DNA of 64,000 nucleotides from Rosa chinensis (GCF_002994745.2 NC_037088.1:46492911-46556910), one strand, 5' to 3'. Positions 23,182-35,902 are shown, counted from the first letter of the stretch. Numbers and translations: made by a program. The notes: a model not told the origin generated them from the sequence alone.

Positions 23182-23466
23182 AGTCCAGAACCATCTACCT
23201 CTCCACCTAAGCTGGTGTACTCCACAATGCCCGGTTACCCAAACCCTCAAAGCAGCGGAGTCTTCTCCTTCCCACGCTGCTCACAGACCCCAGCACTGAT
23301 AACGACTAATGTTAACAGTTACGGTGCTCTTGCAGCTCCTTAGCGGCCATTCGTCCGACCTGAATCGGGTGGCTCACACATAACCCCATTCAGCGGCCGG
23401 CAGGTGCATAAAAGGAACCATGCCAGGCATTGTAGTGGAATGTCATGGATGAATGGGCAACTTTGA
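23182..23466 (+). pseudogene. Unidentified coding remnant
   Basis: One frame stays open from 23,182 to TGA at 23,464, broken only by TAG at 23,341. It has protein-like composition (for example PPKLVYSTMPGYPNPQSSG and RPESGGSHITPFSGRQVHKR). It is GC-richer than its surroundings. I do not recognise the family. It may be an exon of a decayed gene or a captured fragment. Confidence 0.3.
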
Positions 23467-23864
23467 AAGACATTATTGACAATTGAAATATTGATTAGGC
23501 AACTAGTCTGTATCCATGATTTCCAGAAAGACTTGGAATTGGGTTTTTTTGGGACCTTATCTGTTTGAAAAGTTACTTTTGGTTTTGCGAGTTTGGTGTA
23601 GGATGATTGATTTTTAAGGATTGGAGTGGGACTGTTTTGAGCTGGTAATGCTGTATGACTTATCAGACTGAGAATTTTGGATGTCAAAAGATGAAACACT
23701 TTGGAGCTAAAACTGAGTATAATATAATTTAGGCTGCAAGTAAATTTCTCTGAAGGGGTGGTTGAATTTCAGATCTCAACTCATTCAGGGGTGAGGTGTG
23801 AAGAGATATTTTAAGGATGAGCTTTAGAAACCCATATGATCAAATAAGAAACCATTTATCAATT

Positions 23865-24842
23865 CATGATGAGTTTCGATGCCCTGTTTATGTAAAGGAC
23901 GTCGTACCAATCATCCTTGCTTTGTCCAAGACATGGATATCAGGTATGAAGTTTCTATAATCATGACTGCAATATATTTCTTTTTGGTTGAATGTTTTTG
24001 TTTGTGGGCTATCAGGAGACTACTGTTATTTTCTACTTCCTATTGAGAAGTACTTTCACTTGTATTTTCATAGTACTGAACTACTGATATTCATGGAAAT
24101 TTTTGCACAGGCTAAGCATAGAAAATCGCTACTGAATGTTGGTGGACCAGACAGGTTATCCCGTGTTCAAATGGCTGAGACGGTTGCTGATATAAGGGGA
24201 TACAACCTCTCATTAATTAAATCTGTATCTGCATCATCGGTATGTATACTTTGCTACATTTTCTAGTATTCCATTATGTTTGAGATATTGGCGTTCAACT
24301 TCAACACCTTTATGTCAGAATTACTAATACATGACCCATCAGTTTCAAGTTGCATTCTGACTTGGTTTTCACATTTCCCTTGTCTGGACATCTCCTATAT
24401 GATCGAAACACGCAACTAGAATGTCCAGCCATATGCTTTCTTCTCTTTCGACCAATTAATAGGATAATGATCTGTTGTGTATGCTCGCCAATGAAAGCCT
24501 ATCATTTTTTAAGCTCCTTGGGGGAGAGTTGGAGTAAGGGTTAGGATTAGTATAGTCATGGCTCAATATCATTGAATGTTCCAAAAATGTAAAAAAGTAA
24601 AATAAGGTTTTGGGTTTTGTCGATTAAAAAACTCCGTTCTTTATGTTGCTGTAGTAACCAATTTATATATTTATACAGTATTTCTCTACCTTACAATATT
24701 TCACTGTCATGTTCATCTTCAGGTTGATCATGGAGTTGTGTCTCCTGCTGACATATCCATGGATATATCTAAGCTAGTTCAGACGCTTGGTATTTCTCCA
24801 ATTTCATTTGGAAATGGTGTCAGATTGACGCTTGAATTGTGA
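23865..24842 (+). pseudogene. Reductase 3' fragment (exons 4 partial, 5, 6)
   Basis: Only the end of the RmlD/MAT2B-like gene is present: part of exon 4 (23,865-23,943), exon 5 (24,111-24,239) and an intact exon 6 (24,723-24,842) that begins VDHGVVSPADISMD after a good acceptor. Exons 1-3 are absent. The exon 5 acceptor is altered: copy A has GCAG|AGGCT, here GCACAGGCT, which moves the AG by 2 nt and would shift the frame. This copy preserves the exon 6 start that copy A lost. It lies between the orphan complex I exon and LRR copy B. Confidence 0.85.
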
Positions 24843-25599
24843 CCGGTGACCAAGTCTTGATGCCATGAAGGTCTTGTAAATTGCTTCATTATCGTAATAG
24901 CGAGGAATACTCATCATTTTCACCGATACTTATTGATTGGCGTAAAAATGTTGTTAAAAAGTGTGTTCTAGAGAGACTTATCTTTTATCCCAAGAAGCTT
25001 GAAATTTCTACTTGTTTGAGAATGAAATGCTCATGACCCAAATCTTAGACAGTTAGTCTCATTAGCCTCATGTCTGTCAAAACGATCAATATAAAGATAA
25101 ACAATTTTAAACAATAATCTGTTTGCTTGTTTCTAATTGGGAGGGTCGGATTCTTTAGTAATTAACTGGATAATGTGATTGGAACGAGGAATATACCCTC
25201 TGTTGGATTTTTCATTTTTGTGTAGACTTTTTTTTTGGGGGGGGGGGGGGGGTGTTGGAATTTCTATGGTAAAGGTAATGCAAATGCTCACGTTTGTCCA
25301 GAAATGTTGTGGTGACAAAAGACTTGCTTCATAGATGGTCTCCCATGTCCACAAATGTTCTGAATGAACCTTTCGTGCGCAATATATCAAATTATCAATC
25401 TCTTCTTCTCTAGTTAAGCTTTTTATAATTTCTGTCAATCCTCTTCCGACATTCACTACTTCTATAGTTCGACATTAAAGCTTGCTTTCTAATTTCTATT
25501 TATGCTACATACAATTTTTTGCACACTATAATAAGGGAGCTTTTAATATTCTTAAATGAAGATTGAATATCAGTTCATACAATGTTTTCAAGCACATTG
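24843..25599. other. Spacer with a G18 run
   Basis: Homologous to the 3' flank of reductase A. A run of 18 G lies at 25,235-25,252. No gene seen. It ends in TTCAAGCACATTG (25,587-25,599), the left target duplication of the next insertion. Confidence 0.6.
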
Positions 25600-25889
25600 T
25601 TTTTTTTTAGGGTTAATTACATATAAGTGCATCTTTAAATGTTTTTTTAGCCATAAGGTCACAAATTAGTTTTTTCCCTCATAAGCCCACTTGATTAAAA
25701 AAGATGTTATATTTTAGATATAAAAATTAACATATTTACAGAAATGCCACTATAGTAAAAAGTCAACAATCATTTTCTCTCTCCTCCGGTGAGGTCTCAG
25801 GTCAACTCTGCGGGTCTCCGACCAACTTCCAGCAAACTCCGACGGGTCTCCGGCCGACCTTCGGCCAACTTCTAGCGAACTCCGGCGAC

Positions 25890-27260
25890 CACAAAAGCTA
25901 CTGTGACTAGCAACAAAAGCTACTCTGATGAGATTTCCGGTAACCTCCGGCGAGGTCACAAAAGCTACTATCACTAGCAACAAAAGGTACTATCACTAGC
26001 AACAAAAGTTACTCTGGTGAGATTTCCGGTGACCTCCAGAGAGGTCACAAAAACTACTGTCACCAGCAACAAAAACTACTCCTGAGATTTTCGACAACCT
26101 TCGGTGAGATAATAAAATCTACTGTCACCAACACCAAAAGTTACTCTCACCAGCAACAAAAACTACTCGAGGAGATTTCCGACGAAGTAAGAAAAGCTAC
26201 TGTCATCAATAGTATAAGCTACTCTCATTAACCACAAAAGATACTCTTAACAACAACAAAAGCTACTCCAGTGAGAGTTTCAACGAGATAAGAATAAAAT
26301 GATGTAGGACGAGAATGGACCCAGTTTAGCCGAAAAACCATAAAAGTAAAGAAGCGGTGTAGAATCAAGAAGAGTGATTGGAAAATAGGTAACTCACACG
26401 TAATCAGGTTACTAGCCGCTGGAATATTCAAGAAGATTTGGTTTTGGACTTTTCGGGTTTCTCGTGCGAAAAGTCAGGTTTTGATTTTGAATCAGATTTG
26501 ACTAACTTTTGGCCAGAATGTCCGTTTGAAACGCATGATACATTTCCAGAATGGGAACGACGAGATCTTCAAGACTCACTTTAGTGAGCCCTATCAGATT
26601 TAAGCCAAAATGTATCGTCTTAATTATCCGATTCGTGATTTAATATTTTTATGTTAGTTTTACATTCTTTTTATTTTAGGTTTTCTAGTTTATTTTGGAT
26701 TTGTTTTGTTTTAATCCGTGGGCTTTAGGGTTTCATTGTTAGTCGCCCTAGGGTTTCTTTTCCCATATATAAGCAACCTTAAATGGCTGCAGAACGATCT
26801 TTTATCATATTATCAATCAAAATTGAGAGTTTTCTCTTTTATCTCTGGTGGACTCCAGAATCTTTGTTTTAGGTTTATTGCTTGTAAACCTAGAGTTACT
26901 TCCGCCCGCGTCATAAAAGCTATTGTCACCAACACTAAAAACTACTCTCGTCAACAACAAAAGATATTCTTACCAAGAATAAAAGCTACGCTTACCAACA
27001 ACAAAAACTATTATCACCAACATCAGAAAGCTGCTCTCACAAATAACAAAATCTACTCTCAACAACTACTAAAACTACTCTTACCAACTCCAAAAACTAC
27101 TTTTACCAACAACAAAAACTACGATCACCGCCAACAAAAGCTGCTCTAATCAACAACAAAAGTTACTCTCAATAATGTCAAAAGCTACTCAAACAAACAA
27201 CAAAATCTATTCTCACCAATAACAAAATCTACTACCAAGTAACACAAAAGCTAATCCCTT
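25890..27260. repeat. Imperfect minisatellite (AACAAAAGCTACTCTCACCA)
   Basis: Dozens of degenerate copies of a roughly 20-bp unit, AACAAAAGCTACTCTCACCA, in two blocks (about 25,890-26,275 and 26,914-27,260). The blocks are one array split by the solo LTR at 26,300-26,913. Confidence 0.8.
26300..26913 (+). mobile_element. Solo LTR, 614 bp
   Basis: Starts TGATGTAGGACG and ends CCCGCGTCA, with the 5-bp duplication TAAAA on each side (26,295-26,299 and 26,914-26,918). A TATA-like CATATATAAGC lies near 26,764 with a leader-like stretch after it, so transcription would be on the plus strand. It interrupts the minisatellite. The usual origin is recombination between the two LTRs of a full element. 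Confidence 0.75.
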
Positions 27261-28055
27261 AAATTAAGACTAATAACGCTACTCACAATGACTAAGAAAT
27301 TTGTTCTCAACCAATACAGAAGCTACTATGAAACATCAATTAAATATAAATTGAAAATGTCCACTACTTGAATCAAATTACTCTGATTTCAACTTCAAAC
27401 ATACACAACTCAAGAACTTGATAAAGTAATCATCACTTTCATCCATCTATACCAGAACAAAATGACAATCCTTCTTAACAGAAACTTCAACAATTCTCAT
27501 TCTATCATACAATTATGAAACAATTTCAAACTAGAACAATTTCAATCAAAATGGAACAAATTCAATCACAACATGACTAATCTGGTGATTTGTTAATACG
27601 AAATCAAGGATAACAGTGCCAGAATTCACCGAATCAAGTTACAGAGTGGAGACCGGAGGTTCTAGGCTTCTGGTCGTCGAAGGTCATCGTCCGGATCCAC
27701 GACCTCAGATCGCTGAAGCTTCTAGACTACGGCTGCGCTACGCTTTGGACTCGCTGGCGTTCAACTGCGTTCGACCACGAGTACAACAGACCTCGTTCTC
27801 GCCGTTAACCGAAACAACGGATCTCCTGACCTCAATCTAAGCTCAATCCACTGCAGCCGCGATCCAAGATCCGAAGGTTTACCTGCTTTGTGGAGAACCA
27901 GATGTTTCGGGTTAGGCTCAAATTGCTTGCCGTTGATGATCAGATGTTTTGCTAGGGAGCTTGTGAGGTCTGAGGTTTGCAACGGCGTCGTGTGGGTTTG
28001 GGAAGGGGAGAGAGAGAGGCAACGGTGTCGTGTGGGTTTGTGAAGGACTGAAGGG

Positions 28056-28057
<2 letters not shown>

Positions 28058-28151
<94 letters not shown>
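28058..28151. repeat. (GA)n microsatellite, ~47 units
   Basis: A nearly perfect AG/GA run of 94 bp. Confidence 0.98.
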
Positions 28152-28154
<3 letters not shown>

Positions 28155-28254
28155 TGTGGAGCAGAACATTTCAGCTCGTTTAGATAAGGTGGAAGGGCAA
28201 ATATAAGATGGCCTTGTGACTAATTAAAGTTTTAAAAGAACACTTGTATGTAAT

Positions 28255-28448
28255 TTTTTTTTTTTTTTTGAATTCGGGCAAGCAACACCCGTTAGGTTGG
28301 AGTGGTGGTGCTCCTCCCTAAGCTTTCATTATTCATAGAAGGATAGTACACCGAGGGGGACATATAGACTGAACCTCGATTTAACATACAATCATCCTCA
28401 ATAAAGACGTCCTAAATAATATCAGGAGTTTCCTCCACCCAAAACTCA
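28255..28448 (-). mobile_element. 5'-truncated LINE 3' end
   Basis: On the minus strand a roughly 180-bp 3' end (…TGTTGCTTGCCCGAATTC) runs into poly(A), seen here as T16 at 28,254-28,270 and as T9 at 25,600-25,608 after the nested insertion. The 13-bp duplication TTCAAGCACATTG flanks the whole (25,587-25,599 and 28,449-28,461). This fits target-primed LINE insertion. No coding part remains. Confidence 0.6.
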
Positions 28449-28682
28449 TTCAAGCACATTGTTACAAATAGGAAAGTTCGAGCACATTCTTTTCACACAT
28501 CACTACAAATACTGACTAAGTTTGCCACAAATTTATTTATTATGTGTTACAAATTGAAAGAGTGTGAGTCCAACGTACAGAAAATTGCACAGAAACAAAG
28601 CATAGATCTAGTCCTCATTAGCAAAACGAGGCCAACAAAAAGTTAGGTGCATTGATCTTCACAACCATTTTCAACGTCTCCA

Positions 28683-31600
28683 CTATCTTTTATGGACATA
28701 AACATGTCTCCTGCGATGACCAAATCTTTGTTCCAGCAGGGGGAATATGTTTCGAAGCATGTCATACATAGCTCTGTAATACCATTTCCTCCATCTCTTG
28801 CAAAACAAAAGCGACCCGATAACAATCCCAAACCCACATGTAAAACCAATTTTGGGAGAGATAATATCCCAATCAATGTCATGTCCAGGATTTGAATGGC
28901 TTCCTTCCAGCTTTGGTGATGAAAACCCTGTCTCATTGTCTGCTATTAAAGGAGGCGCCCATAATCCATTATTACCTCCGAATGAAGCTGCATCAAATGT
29001 AGAAAATTGAGCACCACTTGGTATCCTCCCGACCAATTGATTATATGAGAGATTCAAGAATGAAAGGAAAGTGAGTTTTGTAAGCTCCAATGGGATTTGA
29101 CCGCTTAGTTTGTTACTTGAGAGGTCCAAAGACTCCAGCTGACTCGAATTACTTAATGATGATGGAACTGCACCTGTGAAAGCATTGTTGGACAAGTTGA
29201 GGGCATATAATGATTTGAGTTCTCCAATTTCCTCGGGTATTGATCCATTGAGCTTGTTGCACGAGAAGTCAATGGAGGTGAAGATAGGTTAAACACTCAC
29301 CAACTCCATCTCTAAACCTTTGTTTGTTACCGTGATAGTATCTTCTTGATAATAAACTCCATCCTCCTCATATTGAAGTTTACCGATCTTCCATGGGGCA
29401 TTATCTTTGCTAGTGCTCATGGCCTGCCAAGATGTCAAAGTTGTTTCGGGTACTTCACCACTAAAATTGTTGTGAGCTAGATCTATGATTTGAAGTACTG
29501 GCCAAGTGTCATTAGCCTTGCGACATCTAATGCGCCCATAAAATTTATTGGATCGTAAGACAAGGACACGCAAGGTGGATATGTTCTTAAAAAAGCATGG
29601 AAATAGTCATGTTATCAGATTGTTTCCAAGGTTTAAAACCTCTAATTTAGTGCAGTTGACAAGAGATTTTAGGAATTGGCCTTGAATCTGATTTCCACTA
29701 ATGTCTAGCGTTCTTAAATTGTTATTATGAGAGAATTCATCAACATTTGTAAGATTGTTTCTCCTCAAATTGAGTACTACAAGTGTGCTCATTCAGGGGC
29801 GGATCCAGGATTGAAACTTTGGGCGGGCTGGGATTTCTTCAACAAAAAAAAAAATATATATATATATATATATTATAGAGAATCTCGACAGTGCGAGAGA
29901 ATTTTATTAATTTAAGAAAAATGTACACCTAGTCGCCGCGGGGGGGGGGGGGGGGGGGGGGGGGGGTAACGTAGTGAGCCTTACCCCTCAAATGCATATC
30001 TATACAAAACTAACAAACAAAATAAACGTGCAATGCAATACAAGAACCTAAACTAACCACAATATAAACCACAATGATATATATGTACTGATGCACAATG
30101 AAACTATGAAAGGAAAAGAAAACAGCACCTCAGATTCTCGGAAAGCAGTAGACTCATTGACTCAAGCTTTTGCCATTCACCAAAACTTAATCCCTTTGTG
30201 TTCCACTTTGTATTTCCAGATTTGGATTATCAAACAAGACAACAACTGCAGCTAAAAAAAGCAGCAAATAGGTTGGTTCAATGAAACCGCTTGACAGTTT
30301 ACACAAATCAATCACAATTCTGTGACAGATCACAGATATGTTCCCATTTCATACAATCATACCTCCATTTATAAGTTCTCCATTCGGATCATCCACTTAA
30401 TCAATTAATCAAACCCACTTAATCAATTAATCAAACATTCAAACCCATAGACTCACTTACCCACATCACATTTAACCCACAGCAATTAAACAATAAAATG
30501 ATAAATTGCAAATTTGCAAGACAAGGAGAAGGAGAGAATGATCAACAGTCAACACTGCATACCAGATTTCCAGAATTCCAGACGATGAAACGAAGAGAAT
30601 TTGACCGCAAGTCCCGAAGTCCGCAACCTTCATTCTTCAATGAGTTCAATCCACGAAATCTTCACCTGAATACAACCTACGAACATGAATTTCACATCAA
30701 TCCTTAAACCCTATAAATTGCCCCAAATTGGATTGACTCAATTAAACAAAATCTTACATTGAATAATTAAATCATTGCCCCAAATTGATGTTGATGTCTT
30801 GGAGAAGCCGAGAATGCCAGAGCCCAGAGGCCAGAGCTGCAGATTTGCAGAAGTTTAGAGGAGGAGGAGGAGCCGACAGCTGAGGGTCGGATTAGACGAA
30901 TTGGGGATGGAGCGTAGTTGAAGAATCAAAGTCGACTAGTAGAGTGAACGAGAAAAAAAAAATTGGACGGGCTTGGGCTGGAGTGCTGGACAATACCCAA
31001 CTAAAAAAAAAAAATGTATACATCTAATTTTTTTTTTTAGCCCAAAATTCTCGGACGGGCTTGAACCCGCCCCACTTATATACTGGATCAGCCCCTGTGC
31101 TCATTGTAGTCAAGCACCGGGGAACCATGCCACTCAAAGAACTATTGGACAGATCAAGAAACTCAATATATTGTATATTGCATAATGATTCTGAAATGAT
31201 CCCCTTGAGGTTATTACTCGAAAGTGACAAGAATCCAGTGTAAAGAAGCACATCTCCAATGGTACTTGGCATGATAGAGCTGAAATAATTCTTTGAGAAA
31301 TCTAGATAATAAACAGAGCAATGTGGTCGAAAAATTGGGATATGCCCATGAAATTGATTGGAATGCAGGTCAAGGTACTCTAAACCATTGAGATTGAAGG
31401 AACTTCTAGAGAATCTAGGGAGTTGTAAGAAAGATTTAGGTAGTTAAGATTACTAAAACTCCAAATCCAGTTGGGTACCTTGCCATTTATCTGGTTATCT
31501 GAAATGTCCAATCTTTGCAAGTTAGATTGATTTCTCAAGAAATTAGGAAATGTTCTCAATTTCAGTGACACCAAGCTCAAAATAGATAGATGAGAAAATG

Positions 31601-31715
31601 AGAAATTAGTATGATCATGGCTAAGAAACAAGTTATTGTGTGAAAGATCAAGTTCAAAAAGATATCTCAGCTGGTGTAGACCATCAAGAGGAAACGAGCC
31701 ACTTAAATTAATCAC
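28683..31715 (-). pseudogene. LRR receptor-like protein pseudogene, copy B
   Basis: Sister of the pseudogene at 59-2,741. It shares the missing N-terminal half, with the same junction at 31,715, and the 1-nt deletion that ends a frame after MELVSV near 29,289. Private damage: a substitution giving a stop after LGNNLIT near 29,607, a 1,304-bp hAT element at 29,794-31,097, and a small deletion near 31,393-31,404. Unlike copy A, the frame through the tail is not shifted by the 8-bp duplication and ends in RRHVYVHKR. It keeps the membrane helix and the CKRWRKWYY tail, but no receptor can be made. Confidence 0.9.
29794..31097. mobile_element. Non-autonomous hAT transposon, 1.3 kb
   Basis: Ends CAGGGGCGGATCCAG and CTGGATCAGCCCCTG are inverted repeats with the hAT-type CAGGGGC terminus. 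The 8-bp duplication TGCTCATT is exact (29,786-29,793 and 31,098-31,105). Copies A (2,121) and the middle unit give the empty site. The interior has an (AT)n tract (29,854-29,874) and a G run of about 27 (29,940-29,966). No transposase is visible. Confidence 0.95.
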
Positions 31716-32466
31716 CCGAATGTTATGTGAATATTATGTGGAAGTTTCAGGGGATTCTCGTACATTAATTTCTTAAAATAGTTGATGCCAAAAGTCTTGC
31801 TAATTGTGGAAAAGCATTAGCCTTTTTGGTTGTAGTGTATGCTCCTTGAAATTGATTCGTTAGGTGATTCTCCAATTAATATTGCTTGCTTCATGTTATC
31901 ATGTAAAGTTTTGCATGGAATTTGTGCTTGATCTTGTGATGTGAAGTTTTTCCACATTATCATCTCATTTTCACTGATGATAGCATATGATCCAGTTGTT
32001 GAAATTTTTAGAACATAGTCGGTTCAATACGACCTCTTTACCTTCCATTTCTGGATCCAGTTTACTACGACTATTTGATCTTCAAGCATATGTGTTCCAC
32101 TGCTTGTTACAGGCTACAATTGTCAGCTACTTTAATAATTCCTACTGAAGATATGGCTTAAATTGTTTGCGATGCTTGTGATGATATCGTGATCTTTGCA
32201 GAACACACAGAAATATCCAGGATAATTTCGAATTCTCTTACCCTTGACTTATATTAAAACTGTCCCATTGTCATGCTGTCCACTTTCCTTCGCATCGTCT
32301 TCTTTAATTAGCTAAGCTTCTAATAGTTTCTATCGATCATTTTCTTTTGACTTATGTAGGAGGACATAATCTAGGGGCTGTATTTTTTTAAATCACACAC
32401 CTTGCCAATAATTTAGGAGCTCCACAATTCATCATTCAAATTCTGATATTTCATTCTGCCATATAT

Positions 32467-32817
32467 TTATAGAAATGCCAAGGAATAAGCTACTACTGCT
32501 GTTGCTGAAAGTGCAATTGCTGCAAATATTAATGGTGTTCCACATGTGCGAATTGAATGACTGATCCAGTTGTGAACATATGTGAGACCTGAAAACGGAA
32601 AGGTTTCAAAGGTATTCCTGAATCGGAGATGTCAACATGAGAGAAGTTCAAATTGGTATGAAAAAACTTTTGGCATGAGCATTCGAACAATCACACCCAC
32701 CAAGCATATTCCTTCTCCGTCAGCAGCTCTAGTTCTTCGACATTCTTGATTTTGCAGTGCAACTGCATCTACAGTCATGACAAAAGAAAACAGCAGGATT
32801 AGGTTGTTATGCATCAT
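32467..32817 (-). pseudogene. Small secreted-protein gene, copy B, frameshifted
   Basis: Counterpart of 3,495-3,843. Exon 1 is intact with a slightly different signal segment (LLFSFVMTVDA) and the same donor. Exon 2 carries a 5-nt insertion near 32,552 that shifts the frame before the hydrophobic C-terminus. Confidence 0.4.
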
Positions 32818-33664
32818 AGATGGCTCGAATTGCAACAGATAGCAATAGAAAACAGATGGCTAGCAACCATTTGAGCACAAAGAGCATCAAAAGGACAGAC
32901 TATTGGACAGTTTCATTATCATGCAAGAAATCTGAACCAGAAAATCATGAAGAGTGTCAAGTGTAAATCTAGTTGTCATGCACGTGCAGTGTGTGCGTGT
33001 AAAGGATTCAGTGAAGACAAATCTTGGAATAGTAGTGAAACATTGGAATGAAGCATAGTTGGAGAGTCTACTTCTACAGCACTGGAAATTGCCCGCATGA
33101 TAAAACTTGACAGCTTTTCACCACTCTGGAACATTTTCAGAGAAAATTTTCACTTTTCTTAGTATGATCAAAAGAACCAGTGAAGACTAATCTTGCAGTC
33201 TATGAACAAATATGAGTAAATATGGGATACTGTTGTCACTAAAAAATTTCCATACAAAGTATGAGGCATGTTGAGGACATATTCAACCTTATGAATATGA
33301 TACAGCAGCCCAACTATCCAATACACATGACAAGTAGTCATTAGGCATCATGAAGGATAATGTATTTGTTCCATTGAGAATATTATAATATCAGATGTTA
33401 TAATCTGAAGTTCTGAACTTACAGGAGTATAGGGATAAGTAAAGATTCAAACCAAATTAGGGTCATGCCAAGTTTAAAGTAACGAAAGGCCATAGGATTT
33501 GCCATCATGGAAGACATCATGCATCTACACGCACCTATAATCAGCATACCAATGCGCAACATGCTTATGTGAAAACTGAAAATTCATAGTGATGCAGCAC
33601 CAGAAGGAATTATGAGAACAATTGAACAAAGCTAAGAGAAACAGAAAAAGGAGAATATTAATGG

Positions 33665-34325
33665 GAAGAGTTTCTCAAGTTTACTCAGTAGTCTGGCAAC
33701 ATGGACTAAGAAAGCCTTAGTAGCAGTGTGCTCTTTCCTTTCTGTCTAGTGTGGAAGTACTTTCTTTCCAAGTACCTGTAATTCAGGCTCATGGATAGCT
33801 AAACAGCTTTTTAGCTGTTTACCTGAGAATGAGGCTCTGAGTTTTAGTCTGTAATTATGTTTGAATAAATAATTTCGGATTGCTCATCCAGCTTGTCAAT
33901 ATTTCTGCAATATTTAAAATGTTTGTTCATAACTGTTGTTGGCCTTACTCCTGTACTATTTTTAGGTTTAAACTTTCTGTTTTTTTTTTTTTAAAGAAAT
34001 TTTGCCTCAGCTTAAGGTAGAAATAAGCAACAGTGATTCCGCCTGTTATAGTAACCGCTAGGCAAGTGGCCCTTAGGTGAAAAACATGCCCAAGGCTAGT
34101 TTTGTTTATGTCAAAAGTATGAACATGTTTTCTTAAGAAAAGGCAAAGGTTAGACCCAAAAGTCAGCATAGGATCTCTTAGGCATTACTTTAGAAAAGAC
34201 TACCCTTATAGGTCTTTTCCTCTAAGATTTGTGTCAATTGACACAATACAAACTTGTTGGTGCAAGTGGGCACAATACATGTGATTTCTGGATAAAAATG
34301 AATTATCCAAAAAAAAAAACAAAAA
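33665..34325 (+). repeat. Relic of a caulimovirid leader region with poly(A), copy B
   Basis: Same relic as 9,726-10,389. It ends at 34,308 and is followed by an interrupted A tract to 34,325. It preserves the hairpin AAACAGCTTTTTAGCTGTTT (about 33,801-33,820), which matches the viral AAACAGCCTTGTGCTGTTT and is partly deleted in copy A. Confidence 0.75.
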
Positions 34326-34420
34326 TTGGGCATTAAATTGAATGAGAGTGAGTCTACCAATTCTAAATAAAGTGTGTCTATATTCCAAATACTCAAAAAT
34401 TCCAAAACGGAGCTCTTTTA

Positions 34421-34754
34421 GAGAAATTTTAAATACACACCCCAAACTACTTAATACACATCCCTATTATTTTATATTTCAAATAAGATTTTATAGGTAC
34501 ATTAAATGACCAAAATAGACATCTATATATTAGGAGAAAAATAATAATAATAATAATCATATCTTCCTTATATGATTATATAATTATAAACACAATAAAT
34601 TTCTATACATGCATCCTCATTTAAAACAAGAATAAAGTTCGAAACCATCTAATTTAAATTTTCCTTAAATAAATTGTAATTAAATGGGGTGAGAAACCAT
34701 ATCATTTAGAAATTTCAAAATCAATGGCATATATTTTTAAAACAAATCGCTTGA
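34421..34754. mobile_element. Mutator-type MITE, copy B, left half
   Basis: Left half of the element at 10,485 in copy A, with its duplication GCTCTTTTA at 34,412-34,420. It is interrupted by the copia element and resumes at 62,247-62,756, where the second GCTCTTTTA is at 62,757-62,765. Confidence 0.7.
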
Positions 34755-34966
34755 TGTAAAAGTAAATGGAGATTGGAATGGTCTACTCATTTCATTTCGT
34801 AGTCCCTTTATATAGGGATAGAGTTACAACGGAAACATTAATTACATTAAATACATTGAATGCTGATTGATCTATAATTGTGCTGATTGATGGTAATCAC
34901 TGATTCCTTGATTCCCTCTCCGTCAGTTGCTTTGACGAAGGCACACAATATGTTTTTCCTTTAACA
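34755..34966 (-). repeat. Copia LTR (3' LTR in element orientation)
   Basis: 212 bp. On the minus strand it follows a polypurine tract (AAGGGGGAG at 34,967-34,975). It holds a TATATAAAG box on the minus strand near 34,810. Confidence 0.92.
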
Positions 34967-35162
34967 CTCCCCCTTGTGCCAAGTCAAAGACGAAATGGTG
35001 CATGAGTTGTTGCCTCACTAAAAACCTTGCCAAGTAACAATAAAAACCCTGTGGGACAAAAATAAAACTTGGTCGAAGGAAAAGAGCATAACGCACCTTT
35101 TACATTTGAGTATGACATGTGTGTGTTAGATTCCCCCTGACGTCTACACCTCCCCCTGATAC

Positions 35163-35387
35163 TTACATTAATCTAGGGAGCTTGGAAAGTCTTCGCATTC
35201 CTATGCTTTTCACATGTTTCTCAAATGTGTCCTTAGGCAATGATTTGGTGAACAAATCTGCCACATTCTCCTCAGACCTTACTTGATTCATTTGAATCTT
35301 GAGGAGAGTCTGTTGTTGCTGATTGTAGGACAACTTTGGCGATATGTGTTTTGTGTTATCACCCTTAATATAACCTAGCTTCATCTG
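35163..35387 (-). pseudogene. Copia RNase H, C-terminal part
   Basis: Continues the copia RNase H frame cut at 47,179. It reads KLGYIKGDNTKHISPK and then VADLFTKSLPK, the standard end of Ty1/copia Pol. The gypsy element separates it from the rest of the domain; the target duplication ATCTG lies at the join. Confidence 0.85.
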
Positions 35388-35901
35388 TGTACATACATGT
35401 GCATTTGCAAGCATAATTAGCTATAATGAGCCACGCTCATCGTACCGCCAGGGGTACCAACGCCCACCATATAAGTGACTGGCGTAAAGACAGCTAGCCA
35501 GGTTACCGCCTGAGCCCCGGAGCAACCCCAAAGCACCGCCAACGCGCCGCCACGCGCCGTGTCAAGTTAGCATCAGAAGCTACTGAAACTGGGAACTGAA
35601 GCACATCAGTCCCACATCGAAAACAAGGAGAAGATCATCCTCTTCCTCACCTATAAAAGGTCCTCTCCTCTCTCCTCATTTATTACGCATTCAATACTTG
35701 CTTACTGTTACTTTGTCAACATAAATACATCGACTAACTTAGGCATCGGAGAGCTGAAGACCGCCCAGCGCGGTCTCCCTCTGACGCCCCTTTGTATTTC
35801 ACTTGACAGGTAACGGGAACTACAACAACATAAGTATCGATCCGCCCATCGGATCAGCGTTAGCTAAAGTCCGGCTACCGCTAGACTTTTAGACATTAAC
35901 A
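35388..35901 (+). repeat. Gypsy 5' LTR
   Basis: 514 bp, TG…CA. TATAAAA at 35,652-35,658 is the likely promoter. Its twin at 46,660-47,173 is almost identical. Confidence 0.93.
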
Positions 35902-35902
35902 T

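Larger units (their letters stand above)
25609..28254. mobile_element. TIR element (possibly Mutator-like) nested in a LINE poly(A) tail
   Basis: The left end reads TTAATTACATATAAGTGC. The right end reads CACTTGTATGTAATT, its imperfect inverse, and further matching follows (CATAAGGTCAC against GTGACTAATT-type sequence). Both ends abut T runs (25,600-25,608 and 28,254-28,270), so the element appears inserted in the poly(T) of a LINE with a T-only target duplication. Inside are minisatellites, a solo LTR and a GA tract. No transposase is seen. Confidence 0.45.
28585..34754. repeat. Segmental duplication, copy B (left part; continues at 62,247)
   Basis: Matches window positions 1 to about 10,818 once private insertions are removed. 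Copy B lacks the A insertions and has its own hAT (29,794-31,097) and the copia nest (34,755-62,241). Confidence 0.9.

Noticed and set aside
27918..28169. Open frame encoding a long Ser-Leu repeat
   Set aside because: It is the translation of the GA microsatellite and has no other content.
34190..34445. Minus-strand open frames in copy B spacer (also 10,249-10,509)
   Set aside because: They run through the viral leader relic and poly(A) and show no recognisable domain.
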